Source of the DNA: Dermacentor variabilis
Taxonomy: Eukaryota > Arthropoda > Arachnida > Ixodida > Ixodidae
Direction: 5' to 3'
NCBI RefSeq assembly: GCF_050947875.1
Contig: NC_134569.1
Coordinates: 43,043,277-43,107,276, forward strand
DNA: 64,000 nucleotides
Shown in pieces: positions 54,782 to 64,000 of this stretch; position 1 is the first letter of the stretch; the number at the start of each line of letters is the position of its first letter. Under the pieces are notes generated by a model. The model saw nothing but the letters and a program-made list of their open reading frames with translations, ran no database searches and was not told the DNA's origin. Made by a program: the position numbers and the translations under genes.

Positions 54782-54794
54782 TCCTCAAATACAT
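54782..54794. repeat. RTE target-site duplication, right copy
   Basis: TCCTCAAATACAT, identical to 51948-51960. Confidence 0.92.
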
Positions 54795-55600
54795 GCAAGA
54801 CTTCAAAAAGCTGCTTCTCTGACAGCCATATACCTCCGCAACCAAGGTCTTGAAATCTCGTCAGACAAATGTGCACTGATAGCATTCACTCGAAAACGAA
54901 TGACTCCCTACGCCATCTCAATAAATGGCCAGATAACTTCTTATGAGAAGACTCACAGATTTCTTGGCATAATCACTGACAGAGATCTCTCATGGAGCCC
55001 GCACGTGACCTACTTGAAACAGCGTCTGACAGCAATCTCCCAGATTTTCAAGTTTGTGGGCGGAAAGACTTGGCGAATGTCAGTGCATGCAATGTTGGAA
55101 TTGTACAGGGCTCTTTTTCTGGGCTTCTTGAGATACAGTTTGCCCGTACTGACCAACACTTGGCAGACAAATATTTATGATCTGCAGGCTATTCAAGCTC
55201 GGGCTCTCAGGGTTTGTCTTGGCTTGCCAAAATGCACATCGACAGTAGCGACTGTTGCGATGGCCCGGGATGAACCCATACAAACACACATAGCTGTGGA
55301 AGTGTTAAGAGTGCACATTAGGCATTTTGCCTGTGCCCGTTCCCACCATCTGGCAACACTACCGTCAGAAAGGCCGTAGGCATCCTTTTGTAATACGATT
55401 TCGGATTATTACACCTGCCTTCCATCAGGCTTCACCCCCGTAACTAAGCCATCGATTCCTCCATGGTGCTTGGCTCGACCTGCAGTGCAGCTCACCGTAC
55501 CAGGAATCTGGAAAAAATCTGCGCTGTCATCGCCTGCGCTTAAACAACTAACCCTGCTCATTTTGCGCGAGAGTTACGCCGACCACGTACATATTTATAC
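54795..55600 (+). pseudogene. LINE RT thumb and connection region (after the RTE)
   Basis: Continues the host LINE after the insertion: LQEAASLTAIYLRNQGLEIS, SDKCALIAFTRKRMTPYAIS, THRFLGIITDRDLSWSPHVT and LRALRVCLGLPKCTST-like residues up to a stop at 55379. The long open frame (54900-55379) is better preserved than the rest of this copy. Confidence 0.8.
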
Positions 55601-56330
55601 ATGATGGATCGGCAACTCTGCAGTGTTGCTCTGTAGCCGTGGTTTTCCCAGCGAAAGCCACCACCATCAGTTTCAAGATATGTCACCAAACGACACCGAT
55701 GGCTGCGGAACTTGCAGCTCTTCGGGCTGCACTTCGTTTCGTCAGCCAAGAACAACCTCGAAGATGGTCAATATTCAGTGACTCGAAGGCAGCACTGCAG
55801 CCTTTGCTATCAGCCCTGCGACGTGGACCACACGAACAACTAGTATTCGAGATTAGAGAACTAATCCATAGACTGAGAAAGGACACCACGTGACATTTCA
55901 GTGGCTTCCATGTCACTGCGGCGTCATAGAGAACGAACACGCCGATAACGCTGCTCGGTCGGCTCTTCAAAGGGACGAAGAGGAGCCGATACCATTATCA
56001 AGGACAGATGCTGCTAGAAAACTTCGAATGCTCAGCTGTGATATCACGTTCTCCTTGTGGAACGCAGGAAGTTTTCAAAACAACCGGCTGCACAACCTAG
56101 ACTCCTCTCTACGCCTTTGCATTTCAGCTGGACTCTGCCGTCGCGAAGCTATACCCTGCTTTGTCGAATATGGCTAGGTGTGGCCTTCACCAAGTCTTTT
56201 GCTTTCGGAATCGGATGGGCCGACGACGCCTCGTGTGATGACTGTGGTAACGAGGAGACTCTTCAACACCTTCTCTGTGACTGTCCTCGCTATAATTTAG
56301 AGACGTACGATCGCTCGCAATCGTGATAGC
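55601..56330 (+). pseudogene. LINE RNase H domain and C-terminal knuckle
   Basis: IHDGSA keeps the first Asp although the usual T of YTDGS is His. MAAELAALRAAL supplies the Glu, FSDSKAALQPLL the second Asp, FQWLPCHCGVIENEHADNAA the last. A frame change lies near 55890. CDDCGNEETLQHLLCDCPRY near 56240 is the C-terminal Cys/His motif, in yet another frame. Confidence 0.8.
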
Positions 56331-56675
56331 GCGCTTTGACCGAAGACCTCTAACAGAGGAATTTATTTTAAAATACCGCCATCACAAGCCATCGCAGCAG
56401 AGGTCGACGAGGGCACTGTTGCAGTTTTTAAAGGCAGCAGAATTGGACAAGTGGCTGTAGCCTGAACAGATGTTTATAGTGCTGCAAGTGCTGCTGTGCG
56501 GTGACAGTATGCGGCGACAGTGACCGACTGTGATTGTATGCCTATGCTCCTTTCTTTCTTTATATCTACTTTGTTATCCCTTTACCTTCCTCTCCCCTCT
56601 CTCTCCAGCGTAGGGTAGCAAACCGGATCATCCCCTCTGGTTAACCTCCCTGCCTTTCCCCTTTCCTCTGTCTCT

Positions 56676-56677
<2 letters not shown>

Positions 56678-56714
<37 letters not shown>

Positions 56715-56739
56715 ATAATAATAATAATAATAATAATAG
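56678..56739. repeat. (CTA)n(ATA)n tail of the LINE
   Basis: About twelve CTA followed by about eight ATA units at the 3' end of the I-type LINE; trinucleotide tails are usual for I elements. Confidence 0.9.
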
Positions 56740-56767
56740 GTGCTGCAAAATGAATTGTCCCGTACAC

Positions 56768-56956
56768 CAGGAAAGGTGTTCTCTAAGAGTCGACCTAGTA
56801 GACATATCGATTTCGTCTACTGTTGAGGGTCTGATTGGCTATGCTGCGATGCGCGTCCGCAGCCGGCAGACGCCGCAGCCAATCAGCACTTCAGCAGCAG
56901 GCGAAATGGAGCTGTCCACTATATAGGTGGACTCTTACAGAATACCTCCCCAGCAA
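56768..56956. mobile_element. palindromic MITE, about 190 bp
   Basis: The left side (GTGTTCTCTAAGAGTCGACC, CGATTTCGTCTACTG, GTCTGATTGGCT) is mirrored by the right side (AGCCAATCAGCAC, GGCGAAATGGAGC, GGTGGACTCTTACAGAATAC). The centre is GC-rich around GCGTCCGCAGCCGG. Arms are diverged but continuous over about 80 bp. No coding sequence. Confidence 0.7.
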
Positions 56957-58141
56957 GCCACAAGTAACTATCCTCGCTCACTAATAGATCTTACGTATAA
57001 TGGCTAGTGGTTTTTTATTTGTTTTGGCTTATTTTGTTCCCTAACATTAATCCTTGGATCTCGTGTGCACAGTGCACCGTGCTGCGAAAAGAGTTGACCA
57101 GGATGAAAGCTTGTGAATGTAGCGTGTATGTGCCTGCATGATAGAAATGCAGAACAATGCTCGAGATGAAATATACTTTGTACAAGGGCGGCTCGCACCA
57201 GTTATAAATTGCGCCTTTTGATAAGAAAGACACAATCTCCAAATGCGACGAAACTACAGGAACGTCTGATTGCAGGATGAACTGTGCACGCGGTGTCACT
57301 AAACATGGTATATATCTGTGTATCGTCGCAACAATAAATTCTCGACTGCTTTTCTCTCTGTTAACTGCCTGTGGTAACATCGCGTCAAAGTGATACTCGC
57401 CAGAATAAGTTCCCCAACTGAGCCTCTTGCAGCAGGAGTTCTCTCACTTAAAAATCGGGACCCTGTGGGGAAGTCTTATAGGATCGCCGTGTTTTACGCT
57501 CCCGTTCGCGCACCTTGTCAAAACACAAGTGAAGTTCTTGTAACACGCCAGTACCGCTGCTGGAGCCACTAAACCCGCGGCCGCCTTAAACGCAATTACA
57601 CGCCTCGGGGCACCGACGTCGTGGAGCAAGGGGCCGCAGTGTCAGGAATCCATCATGCATGGTGACCCCACATCCAACGGGCATAGCAGAGCATGCAAGT
57701 CGCGCTGCGCTGAACGCTGAAAGAAGCGCTGTCGGCGAAACCACGAGCGAACGTTCTTGTGACTTGCGGGCGCCATTGTTGAATGTGCAGAGAGGAAAGG
57801 TCCGCGCTTCGGCTACACAAACGCGATTATGCGCGCGCGGCGAAGTTTGAAAAAACATGTCGCCGCATCTTGTCAACGGAGGCCGCCTCCCGTGGAGAAG
57901 AGCAAACGCCTTCTCGGCGCAGCCCGAGATATCGGTCGCCGCTGCTGGTCAGCGCTTAACTGACCTTGCCCCGAGGACATTTGATGCTGCGAGGGCTTTG
58001 GCTGGGACTCTTCGTTAAGAGGAGTGACGGTGCGACGCTCGTCACAAATAGCTCTTGGCGTGCGAGAAAAAAAGACAAGTACAATTTCGGGCAAGGTCTG
58101 CATCATGCGTGCTACTGCGGCACTATAGAACAACAGTAAAA
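56957..58141. other. unassigned stretch
   Basis: No gene recognised. GC-rich at about 57560-58000 with short open frames on both strands. Confidence 0.4.
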
Positions 58142-58151
58142 TATGAGCAGA
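58142..58151. repeat. LINE target-site duplication, left copy
   Basis: TATGAGCAGA, identical to 60680-60689. Confidence 0.88.
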
Positions 58152-58159
58152 CGGCTTAT

Positions 58160-58900
58160 CCTACCGCATCTTGTGCCAGCTGGGCCTGCTAGCACGAAAT
58201 GCGTTGCTGGATATATTCAATGAATCCTGGGGGGATGGAAACGTTCCTCAAGAATGGAAGACAAGCCGTGTGGTGCCACTCCTCAAACCTGGCAACTCAC
58301 CACCTCACGTCATTCCACCCATTCGCGCTGGCTAGATGTGTGGGGAAGGTGATGGAACGCATGATCCTTGCCAGGTTGGAGTGGTACCTGGAACGTTACA
58401 AAGTTTATCCAAACGCTATGGCCGGTTTTCGACGTCTCCGCTGCTCCATTGATGATGTCATCGATCTGGTGACTTACGTTCAACATCAAAAGAGGCGTAA
58501 ACGGTTATCTCTCACTGTGTTTCTGGGCATAAAAGGAGCTTATGACAATGTTGCTCATGACGCCATACTTGACGGTCTTGAATCGGTCGGCCTTGGTGGC
58601 CGAGTGCACCGGTGGACCCGCAACTACTTACACATGAGGTCTTTTTATGAGCAGACTGATGACGGTCCGACCTCTGAACACTACACACACCGTGGTGTTT
58701 CCCAAGGTGGCGTACGTCTTGAGCCCCACTCTATTCAACCTTGTTCTTGTCGATCTCGTGGATCGTATACAAAGTGCTGTCCAAATATCATTGTACGCCG
58801 ACGACATCTGCGTGTGGACGTCAGGTGCAACACGTTCTCAGGTGCGCGTGACGCTTCAAGAAGCCGCGACTTCAATATAGACGCATCTTAGCGCACAAGG
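58160..58900 (+). pseudogene. LINE reverse transcriptase, one frameshift before YADD
   Basis: The frame 58199-58891 reads MERMILARLEWYLERYKVYP, AGFRRLRCSIDDVIDLVTYV, VFLGIKGAYDNVAHDAILDG and HTHRGVSQGG. A one-base shift near 58705 moves the frame to VLSPTLFNLVLVDLVDRIQS and VQISLYADDICVWTSGATRS (58647-58880). YADD is intact. Confidence 0.82.
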
Positions 58901-60412
58901 CCTCCAGATATCACCTGATAAATTCGCGCTGGTCACGTTTACACGGAAGCTAATGATGCCCTTCGCCACATCTATCAATGGGCAAAACCTCCGTTACACC
59001 AGGTCGCACGGATTCTTAGGGGGGTTCATTGATCGGGACCTCAGCTGTAGTCCCCGCGTGGCCCACCTGAAGAAACGTCTAACGGCCATTTCACACGTTT
59101 TCAAATTTCTTGGAGTGAAAACGTATGGTACGTCAGCACACGCGATGTTACAACTTTAGAGGGCGCTGTTTCTCGGGTATCTGAGGTACAGCTTACCTGT
59201 ACTGAGCAATACCTGCAGACGCAACATCCGCACAATCGAGAGTGCTCAGGCGCCGCACTCAGGGTTTGTCTTGGATTGCCGCGCTGCATATCGACAGCGG
59301 GAACAATTGCGATAGCTCGAGATTACCCAGCTACAACTTATATCACGTTGGAAGTGCTCAGAGCACATATCAGGCACGTTGCCCGCGCCCCTTTCCACCA
59401 CCTTGCCGCACTGCCGAAAGACCGGCCCAGCGCCTCCTTTTGCCAGGAGACATCGGCGTACCGTGACAGCATCCTTCAAGGATAAACACCTGCCGAGAGG
59501 CTGCTGTCACCTCCTTGGTGTTTGGCTCGCCCACAAGTTCGAGTCTTGGTACCAGGAATTCGAACGAAAGCAGGACTCTCGTCGCCAGCTCTCAAGCAGT
59601 TATCTCTACTCATGGTGCACGAGACATACAAGGACCGTGCAAGTTTACACCGATGGCTCGACAACTGTTCACGGATCTACAGGAGCTGTGATATTCCCCG
59701 GAAACGCCGTGACTATTCAGTTTAAAACTTCTCACCGGACAACGTCGACTGCTGCGGAGCAGGCTGCACTTCGCAGCGCACTTCACATGATTCACGAATA
59801 TATACCACGAAGATGGAGCATATTTACCGATTCGAAGGCAGAACTGCATTGTCTGCCATCCGCTCTACGTCGTGGACCACAACACCAGCTTGTGCTGGAA
59901 ATAAGGGAGCCACCAACTGATGACACCAACTAGCAGAGAAAGAACATGACATCGCCTTTCAGTGGCTTCCAGGCCACTGCGGCATCATGGGCAACGAACA
60001 TGCCGATGATGCAGCTAGAGCTAAGGCTCACAATAATGCTCGAAAGGAACCCATACCGCTATCAAGAACCGATGTAGCAACAAAGCCTCGCATACTCGCG
60101 CGTGATGCCACACGATCCATGTGGAACACGCCAGGTTTCCAGCATACTGGACTGCACCGCCTGAACCCATCCCTCCGACTACGCATTCCATCTGAACTCT
60201 CCCGAATTGAGACAACTGTTCTCTGCCGACTGTGGCTTGGAGTGTCTTTTACGAATACATTTGCTTGCCGCATCGGAATGCGTTGCGGCAGCAAAGAAAC
60301 AATTGAACATATTCTCTGTCATTGTCCCCGCTACAGCTCCCAGAGAGTTGGCAGTCGGCACGCCTCGACGACCGGTCGCTTTCTGAGTAGACGATCTCAG
60401 AGTACCGGCTGA
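58901..60412 (+). pseudogene. LINE RT thumb, RNase H and Cys/His C-terminus
   Basis: Thumb part: KLMMPFATSINGQNLRYTRS and GFIDRDLSCSPRVAHLKKRL, with a stop at 59157. RNase H: VQVYTDGSTTVHGSTGAVIF (first Asp), TAAEQAALRSALHMI (Glu), SIFTDSKAELHCL (second Asp), FQWLPGHCGIMGNEHADDAA (last Asp). Then LSRIETTVLCRLWLGVSFTN and HILCHCPRYSS. The RNase H acidic residues are all present despite frame changes near 59930. Confidence 0.82.
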
Positions 60413-60679
60413 TGCGATCTTCACACCAGACGGCGATGCAGGCACTACTGAAGTCCCTCCGGTCAAGCGACCTGTTTGAACGACTGTGACACTCCTGAGT
60501 TCCTTCGTGTGTGTGTATTTTTGCCTTTTTTTTTCTGTAATCTCCTTCTCTTTCTATCTATGTGCATTTTTCTTTATCTTTCTGTCTCCCCTTACCTTTT
60601 CACCAGTGCAGGGTAGCAAGCTGGATATTTATCTTCCGGCTATCCTCCCTGCCTTTCGTACCTTGTTTATCTCTCTCTC

Positions 60680-60689
60680 TATGAGCAGA
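60680..60689. repeat. LINE target-site duplication, right copy
   Basis: TATGAGCAGA, identical to 58142-58151. Confidence 0.88.
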
Positions 60690-63600
60690 TAAATCTAGCA
60701 GAAAGGGCATGGATAAGGTTGGAAACCGTAAACTTCGAGGTATTCGAGTCATAAAACGGGAGTTATCTCAATGATACGTAACTCTATAGACAATTAAATG
60801 TGAATTGTAGTATACATATTGTCTCAGTACATAGACTTAAGGAGAAATTAAAATATTCCACGTCATTACAAAGACGGGTAAATATTCGCTTTAAATAACT
60901 TGGCGGTCGTTCATGTCACTATCAATAAATCTAATTGGAAGTATGTATGGTAAATCCTACAAGCAGCAGCGCTGATTACTTCGGTTTTCCCCATAGTGCA
61001 TAATAGCCATGCCTCTCTCAGCGTAAAGTAAGTATTTCGGTCGCTAATACAAATAATTTTAGCTGCTGAAAACACATACGTCAACGACCTGCTGATTTTG
61101 CATGTTTAAGCAGCGCAAGGAGGCGCAACACAAGAGGACACAAGAGGCATTTCATCGTGCGCTGTTCGGTCATGCCTGGCTGATGCAAGTTCAACTATTG
61201 CCGAACGAGCTTCTGTTGCGAGCAATGAGATCAAGAGCTGGGTCAGCTGGTAGAGTACATGATCGAAGGTGATGAACCACCTTCGTCCCTTCATCTTTTC
61301 GCCTGGGTACGTTGTCTCTATCACTGGCTTTTAACCTTCAATTACCATTTCGAATTTTTGAGAAACCTATACCGGCTTTCGGTGTTCGAATCAAACCAGC
61401 GCCGCTCCGTCTGGCACAGGTGTGCACACCCGTGTTGCTCGCCCTTTGCGGCGTCACAGGAAGGAGCAGGGTATATACAGGAGAGTCAGCCGCGTACGCC
61501 TCTCTTTTCGAGCCGAGGAACAGCGAGCGGCGGCGCAGTGTAGTGGAAGAGAAACCGCGGTGCGCATGACAAAGCGAACCGTGCGGCTGAAGTGCCGGTT
61601 CAGCCTAGGCGACAACTTCTGTTCTCACTTCCAAGCCAGCGGAGGCGTGACCTTTCTCGATGCGTCGCGGAGAGGTTGTCATTGTCAGGCCACCTTAAGC
61701 TATACACAGTGCTGTGAAGTCCTTCATATGTGCCCTCTCGAACGCCTCGTTGCACCGACTATAAAGAGCGCAGTGAAATACAAAGAACTCCCTACGGCAA
61801 TACGCACCGTCACGGTGCATATACCATGGATTATTCTTCATGCAAGAGATCTGTACCGGTGTTGTGACGAGAAAAAAAAATGTGTAGTGCCTCATAATAA
61901 AAATGTGCCTTTGGCGATTCACGTGCATGGGCCGTCGTAGGACTTGCTCGGCGCTCTACATGTCTCGAAATGTTTGTGTGCAGTGTTCCCTTGTGACCTA
62001 TACGTTGAAAAAGATAACTTCGCATAGCAAGAACAAATAAATACTCGGTGGACATGCCGATCGCGTTGCGAATGAACGCCGACATCAAGCGGATGCATGC
62101 ACGCGTGCGCTATTTTGTGGATGTCTTTACACCGCCGGCCTTTCCGTCTTCATTTTTTTATTTTTTTGCTTTAGGACAAACGTCGCACAAAGAAGAAAAC
62201 ATTTTCCCACTCTATAGTATATATGTGCGTTTTTTGCATGCTCGCACGCAGGGCTCGTTCACCAAGACCGCCTATCAATAACCGCTAAAGCATACCTGAT
62301 GTTCACTTTTGCCTGCTTATTTTTTTTTCTTCTATATTGTATGCTTACAGGCTTACTTACACTCTACGCAGTACGTTAGCGCAACGCTTGGAGTAGATCT
62401 GTGCTGAAGACGAGAAAGGGTCGAGTCAGTTCATTTTTACAGGCTTTTTACATTACCTAATTTTATCGTTACCTTCAACGTATACGTACATATATAGCAT
62501 GGAATACAGGCGTTCTAGAAGGGCTACAGAAGAATGTGTTTAGCGTACAAAAACCTAGGGCTTATTGAATATACGGTGTGAGAACTAACGTAAGTTTCTA
62601 TCTTAATTATTGAGTAGCTTCTTGAGTTTCAGTCAGAAACATCCTATTCGAGGCTCTACAGCAAATGTATGCGATAAATACAGTAAGCACAAGCAATATG
62701 ACAACCTATTTATGCATTGAACTTTTCGCACTCGAAGAACAAACGCTGCACCATGTTGTGAAGATAAGAATACTTCATTGGTGTCTAGAGATGTTATACA
62801 TTATGCGCTCCCAAAACAGCCAAATCGGCGCGGATGCTTCAGTATCTGGAATTAACTTTTCCCCCTGCGTATTCTTTAACAAAGCAATAGACACGCTACC
62901 ATACGTGCTAAGATGTCTACGAAATCGTGTAGCTATACAATTCTTAATTACGCCACAGTTCGTGCTTTCTGTCTTACTTTGTTTTAATAGCTCTTACAGC
63001 TTTTTTTTTTTAACTCTCTTATATGAAAGAAAGATCACCCTTGTCAGTGCACGTATGCCCTCATGAATATGTGCCCAACGACAAAGTGCCCCCTGAACAT
63101 GGTGTTGCGAGCGCTTGACAGCTTGTAGGCTGTCAGACAATGGAAACAGAAAACGTGGAGGGAACGGAATAAAAGTAGATCAGGAGAGGCTGGGCTCGCA
63201 CTGCTCCAACGTTAAAAGCACAAATCGGTCGTCCGTTCTCCGAGCGCCACTCTCAGCAACGAATTCACTCACGCGCACACGCGCAATACATAACTCCCGT
63301 CAAACCGCCGCGGAAAAAACATTGTGTTCGCGTGAACGCGCTCTTAAGTGCTACGCTGCCTGTTGTGCGCCGAAAGGTTCTCCCATCATCAGGACATAAA
63401 AGAAGAAATGACCCCAGTGACTGTATTTTCACGGAACAAGCTCTTTAGCGCTTAGAAAAAATAATAATAAAGCAGCGATCAAACAAAAATGGACCACATT
63501 GTTTAACAAAAAAACTTCCATTTTCTTGCGACTCACTTATGTTGCGAAAAGCTTCGGAGAGGGCCCTGTGGACAACCTTTACCGAGTGAATCTGCATGTC

Positions 63601-64000
63601 CTCGACCTGCGTGAACAACCCTCGACCCGCGCAGGTCTCTATAACGTGCATCGCGTCTACCCCTCTGCTTCAAGCTCGCGCCCCCATTATACGACAAAAG
63701 GAAACACGCGTTGCAATCAGCAGGAATACGAAAAAATAAAAAGAAAAATAGAAGAGGAGAAGGACACGCGCTCTCATTCTATACATGCAGCCAGTCCGAT
63801 GATGCCGCAGTCATCCTTGTCCAACTGCCACCGGAAAGCGTCGAGTGCCGACCTGCCACTCAGCTCGAGAAGCTCAACGCGTTTGTACACGGTCCAGAGA
63901 GGAGGCGCCGCGCACGCCGATTGGACTCTCAACTATTCGGTTACAGCAGCGCTAGCGTGCGCAAACATGGACGCGTGCGAGCACTTGAGCTCGCGCGCGC
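60690..64000. other. unassigned 3.3-kb 3' stretch
   Basis: No gene named. At 61205-61300, AGCTGGGTCAGCTGGTAGAG and ATGAACCACCTTCGTCCCTT look like a weak tRNA-like SINE head, not certain. A 172-codon plus frame (61422-61940) has many Cys but no known motif. The final 800 bp are CpG-richer and could approach a host promoter. Confidence 0.35.

Larger units (their letters stand above)
49556..56740 (+). mobile_element. I-type LINE split by a nested RTE insertion
   Basis: The plus-strand element has a truncated ORF1, an APE endonuclease, RT, RNase H, a Cys/His knuckle and a 3' region with GTAGGGTAGCAAACCGGATC and TTAACCTCCCTGCCTTTCCC before a (CTA)n(ATA)n tail (56678-56739). Positions 51961-54781 are foreign (RTE). 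Without them the element is about 4.3 kb. The 3' end matches the element at 58152-60679, so both belong to one family. Confidence 0.85.
58152..60679 (+). mobile_element. 5'-truncated I-type LINE with exact duplication
   Basis: 2528 bp starting at the beginning of the RT domain and ending after AGGGTAGCAAGCTGGAT, CTATCCTCCCTGCCTTTCG and CTCTCTCTC. A 10-bp duplication flanks it. Same family as the element at 49556. It lost ORF1 and the endonuclease on insertion, so it was inactive from the start. Confidence 0.88.

Noticed and set aside
61205..61300. A third SINE family head
   Set aside because: The A-box-like part is present, but no convincing B box or body was found. Mentioned only in the region note.
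61422..61940. 172-codon plus frame, Cys-rich
   Set aside because: Cys spacing fits no domain I know and no splice or promoter context is visible. Not enough for a gene call.

Overview
The window is eukaryotic, repeat-dominated nuclear DNA, and I read it as a hard-tick (ixodid) genome. I recognise tick-type tRNA-derived SINEs (about 13204, 46112 and 46754), several I-type LINEs carrying RNase H, an RTE element, short palindromic MITEs, mariner remnants, and long (CA)n, (TA)n and (TG)n arrays. The species call rests on recognising repeat families, not on a database match. I found no host protein-coding exon, rRNA, functional tRNA or CRISPR array that I can defend. Nearly all recognisable coding capacity belongs to transposable elements.

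Layout. 0.9-7 kb: an internally deleted mariner (869-1442), palindromic and foldback elements (1842-2002, 2095-2748), a head-to-head pair of SINE fragments (2786-3105), a 227-bp (CA)n array, and a P-type transposon remnant with a broken THAP domain (5359-6778). 8-10 kb: three LINE 3' ends. 13.2-19.3 kb: a SINE, then a decayed but nearly complete I-type LINE (zinc-knuckle ORF1, APE endonuclease, RT, RNase H). 22.0-29.0 kb: a complete LTR retrotransposon on the minus strand, the best preserved object in the window. 30-47 kb: a LINE 3' end, a large inverted repeat (about 31.6-32.95 kb), another LINE 3' end, GC-rich stretches, MITEs and SINEs. 47.9-56.7 kb: a nested block. A minus-strand LINE is cut by a mariner immediately before its RT active-site codons, and next to it an I-type LINE is split by an inverted RTE insertion. 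58.15-60.68 kb: a 5'-truncated I-type LINE with a clean 10-bp target duplication. 60.7-64 kb: no recognisable gene.

The most notable element is the 6970-bp LTR retrotransposon (22029-28998). Its LTRs of 811 bp look identical, it is flanked by GCGT on both sides, and one uninterrupted 1502-codon ORF encodes, in order, a SAP-like segment, a coiled coil, Gag with a CCHC knuckle, a protease-like segment, integrase with a GPY/F module, reverse transcriptase and RNase H. Sequence type is Ty3/gypsy, but integrase lies before RT, the order of Ty1/copia and of the Gmr1 group. It looks very recently inserted and possibly still mobile. The second notable object is the RTE insertion at 51961-54781. A 13-bp target duplication, an inverted 5' segment and a 9-bp microhomology at the inversion point make it a textbook twin-priming product, with only one nonsense codon in the 5' segment.
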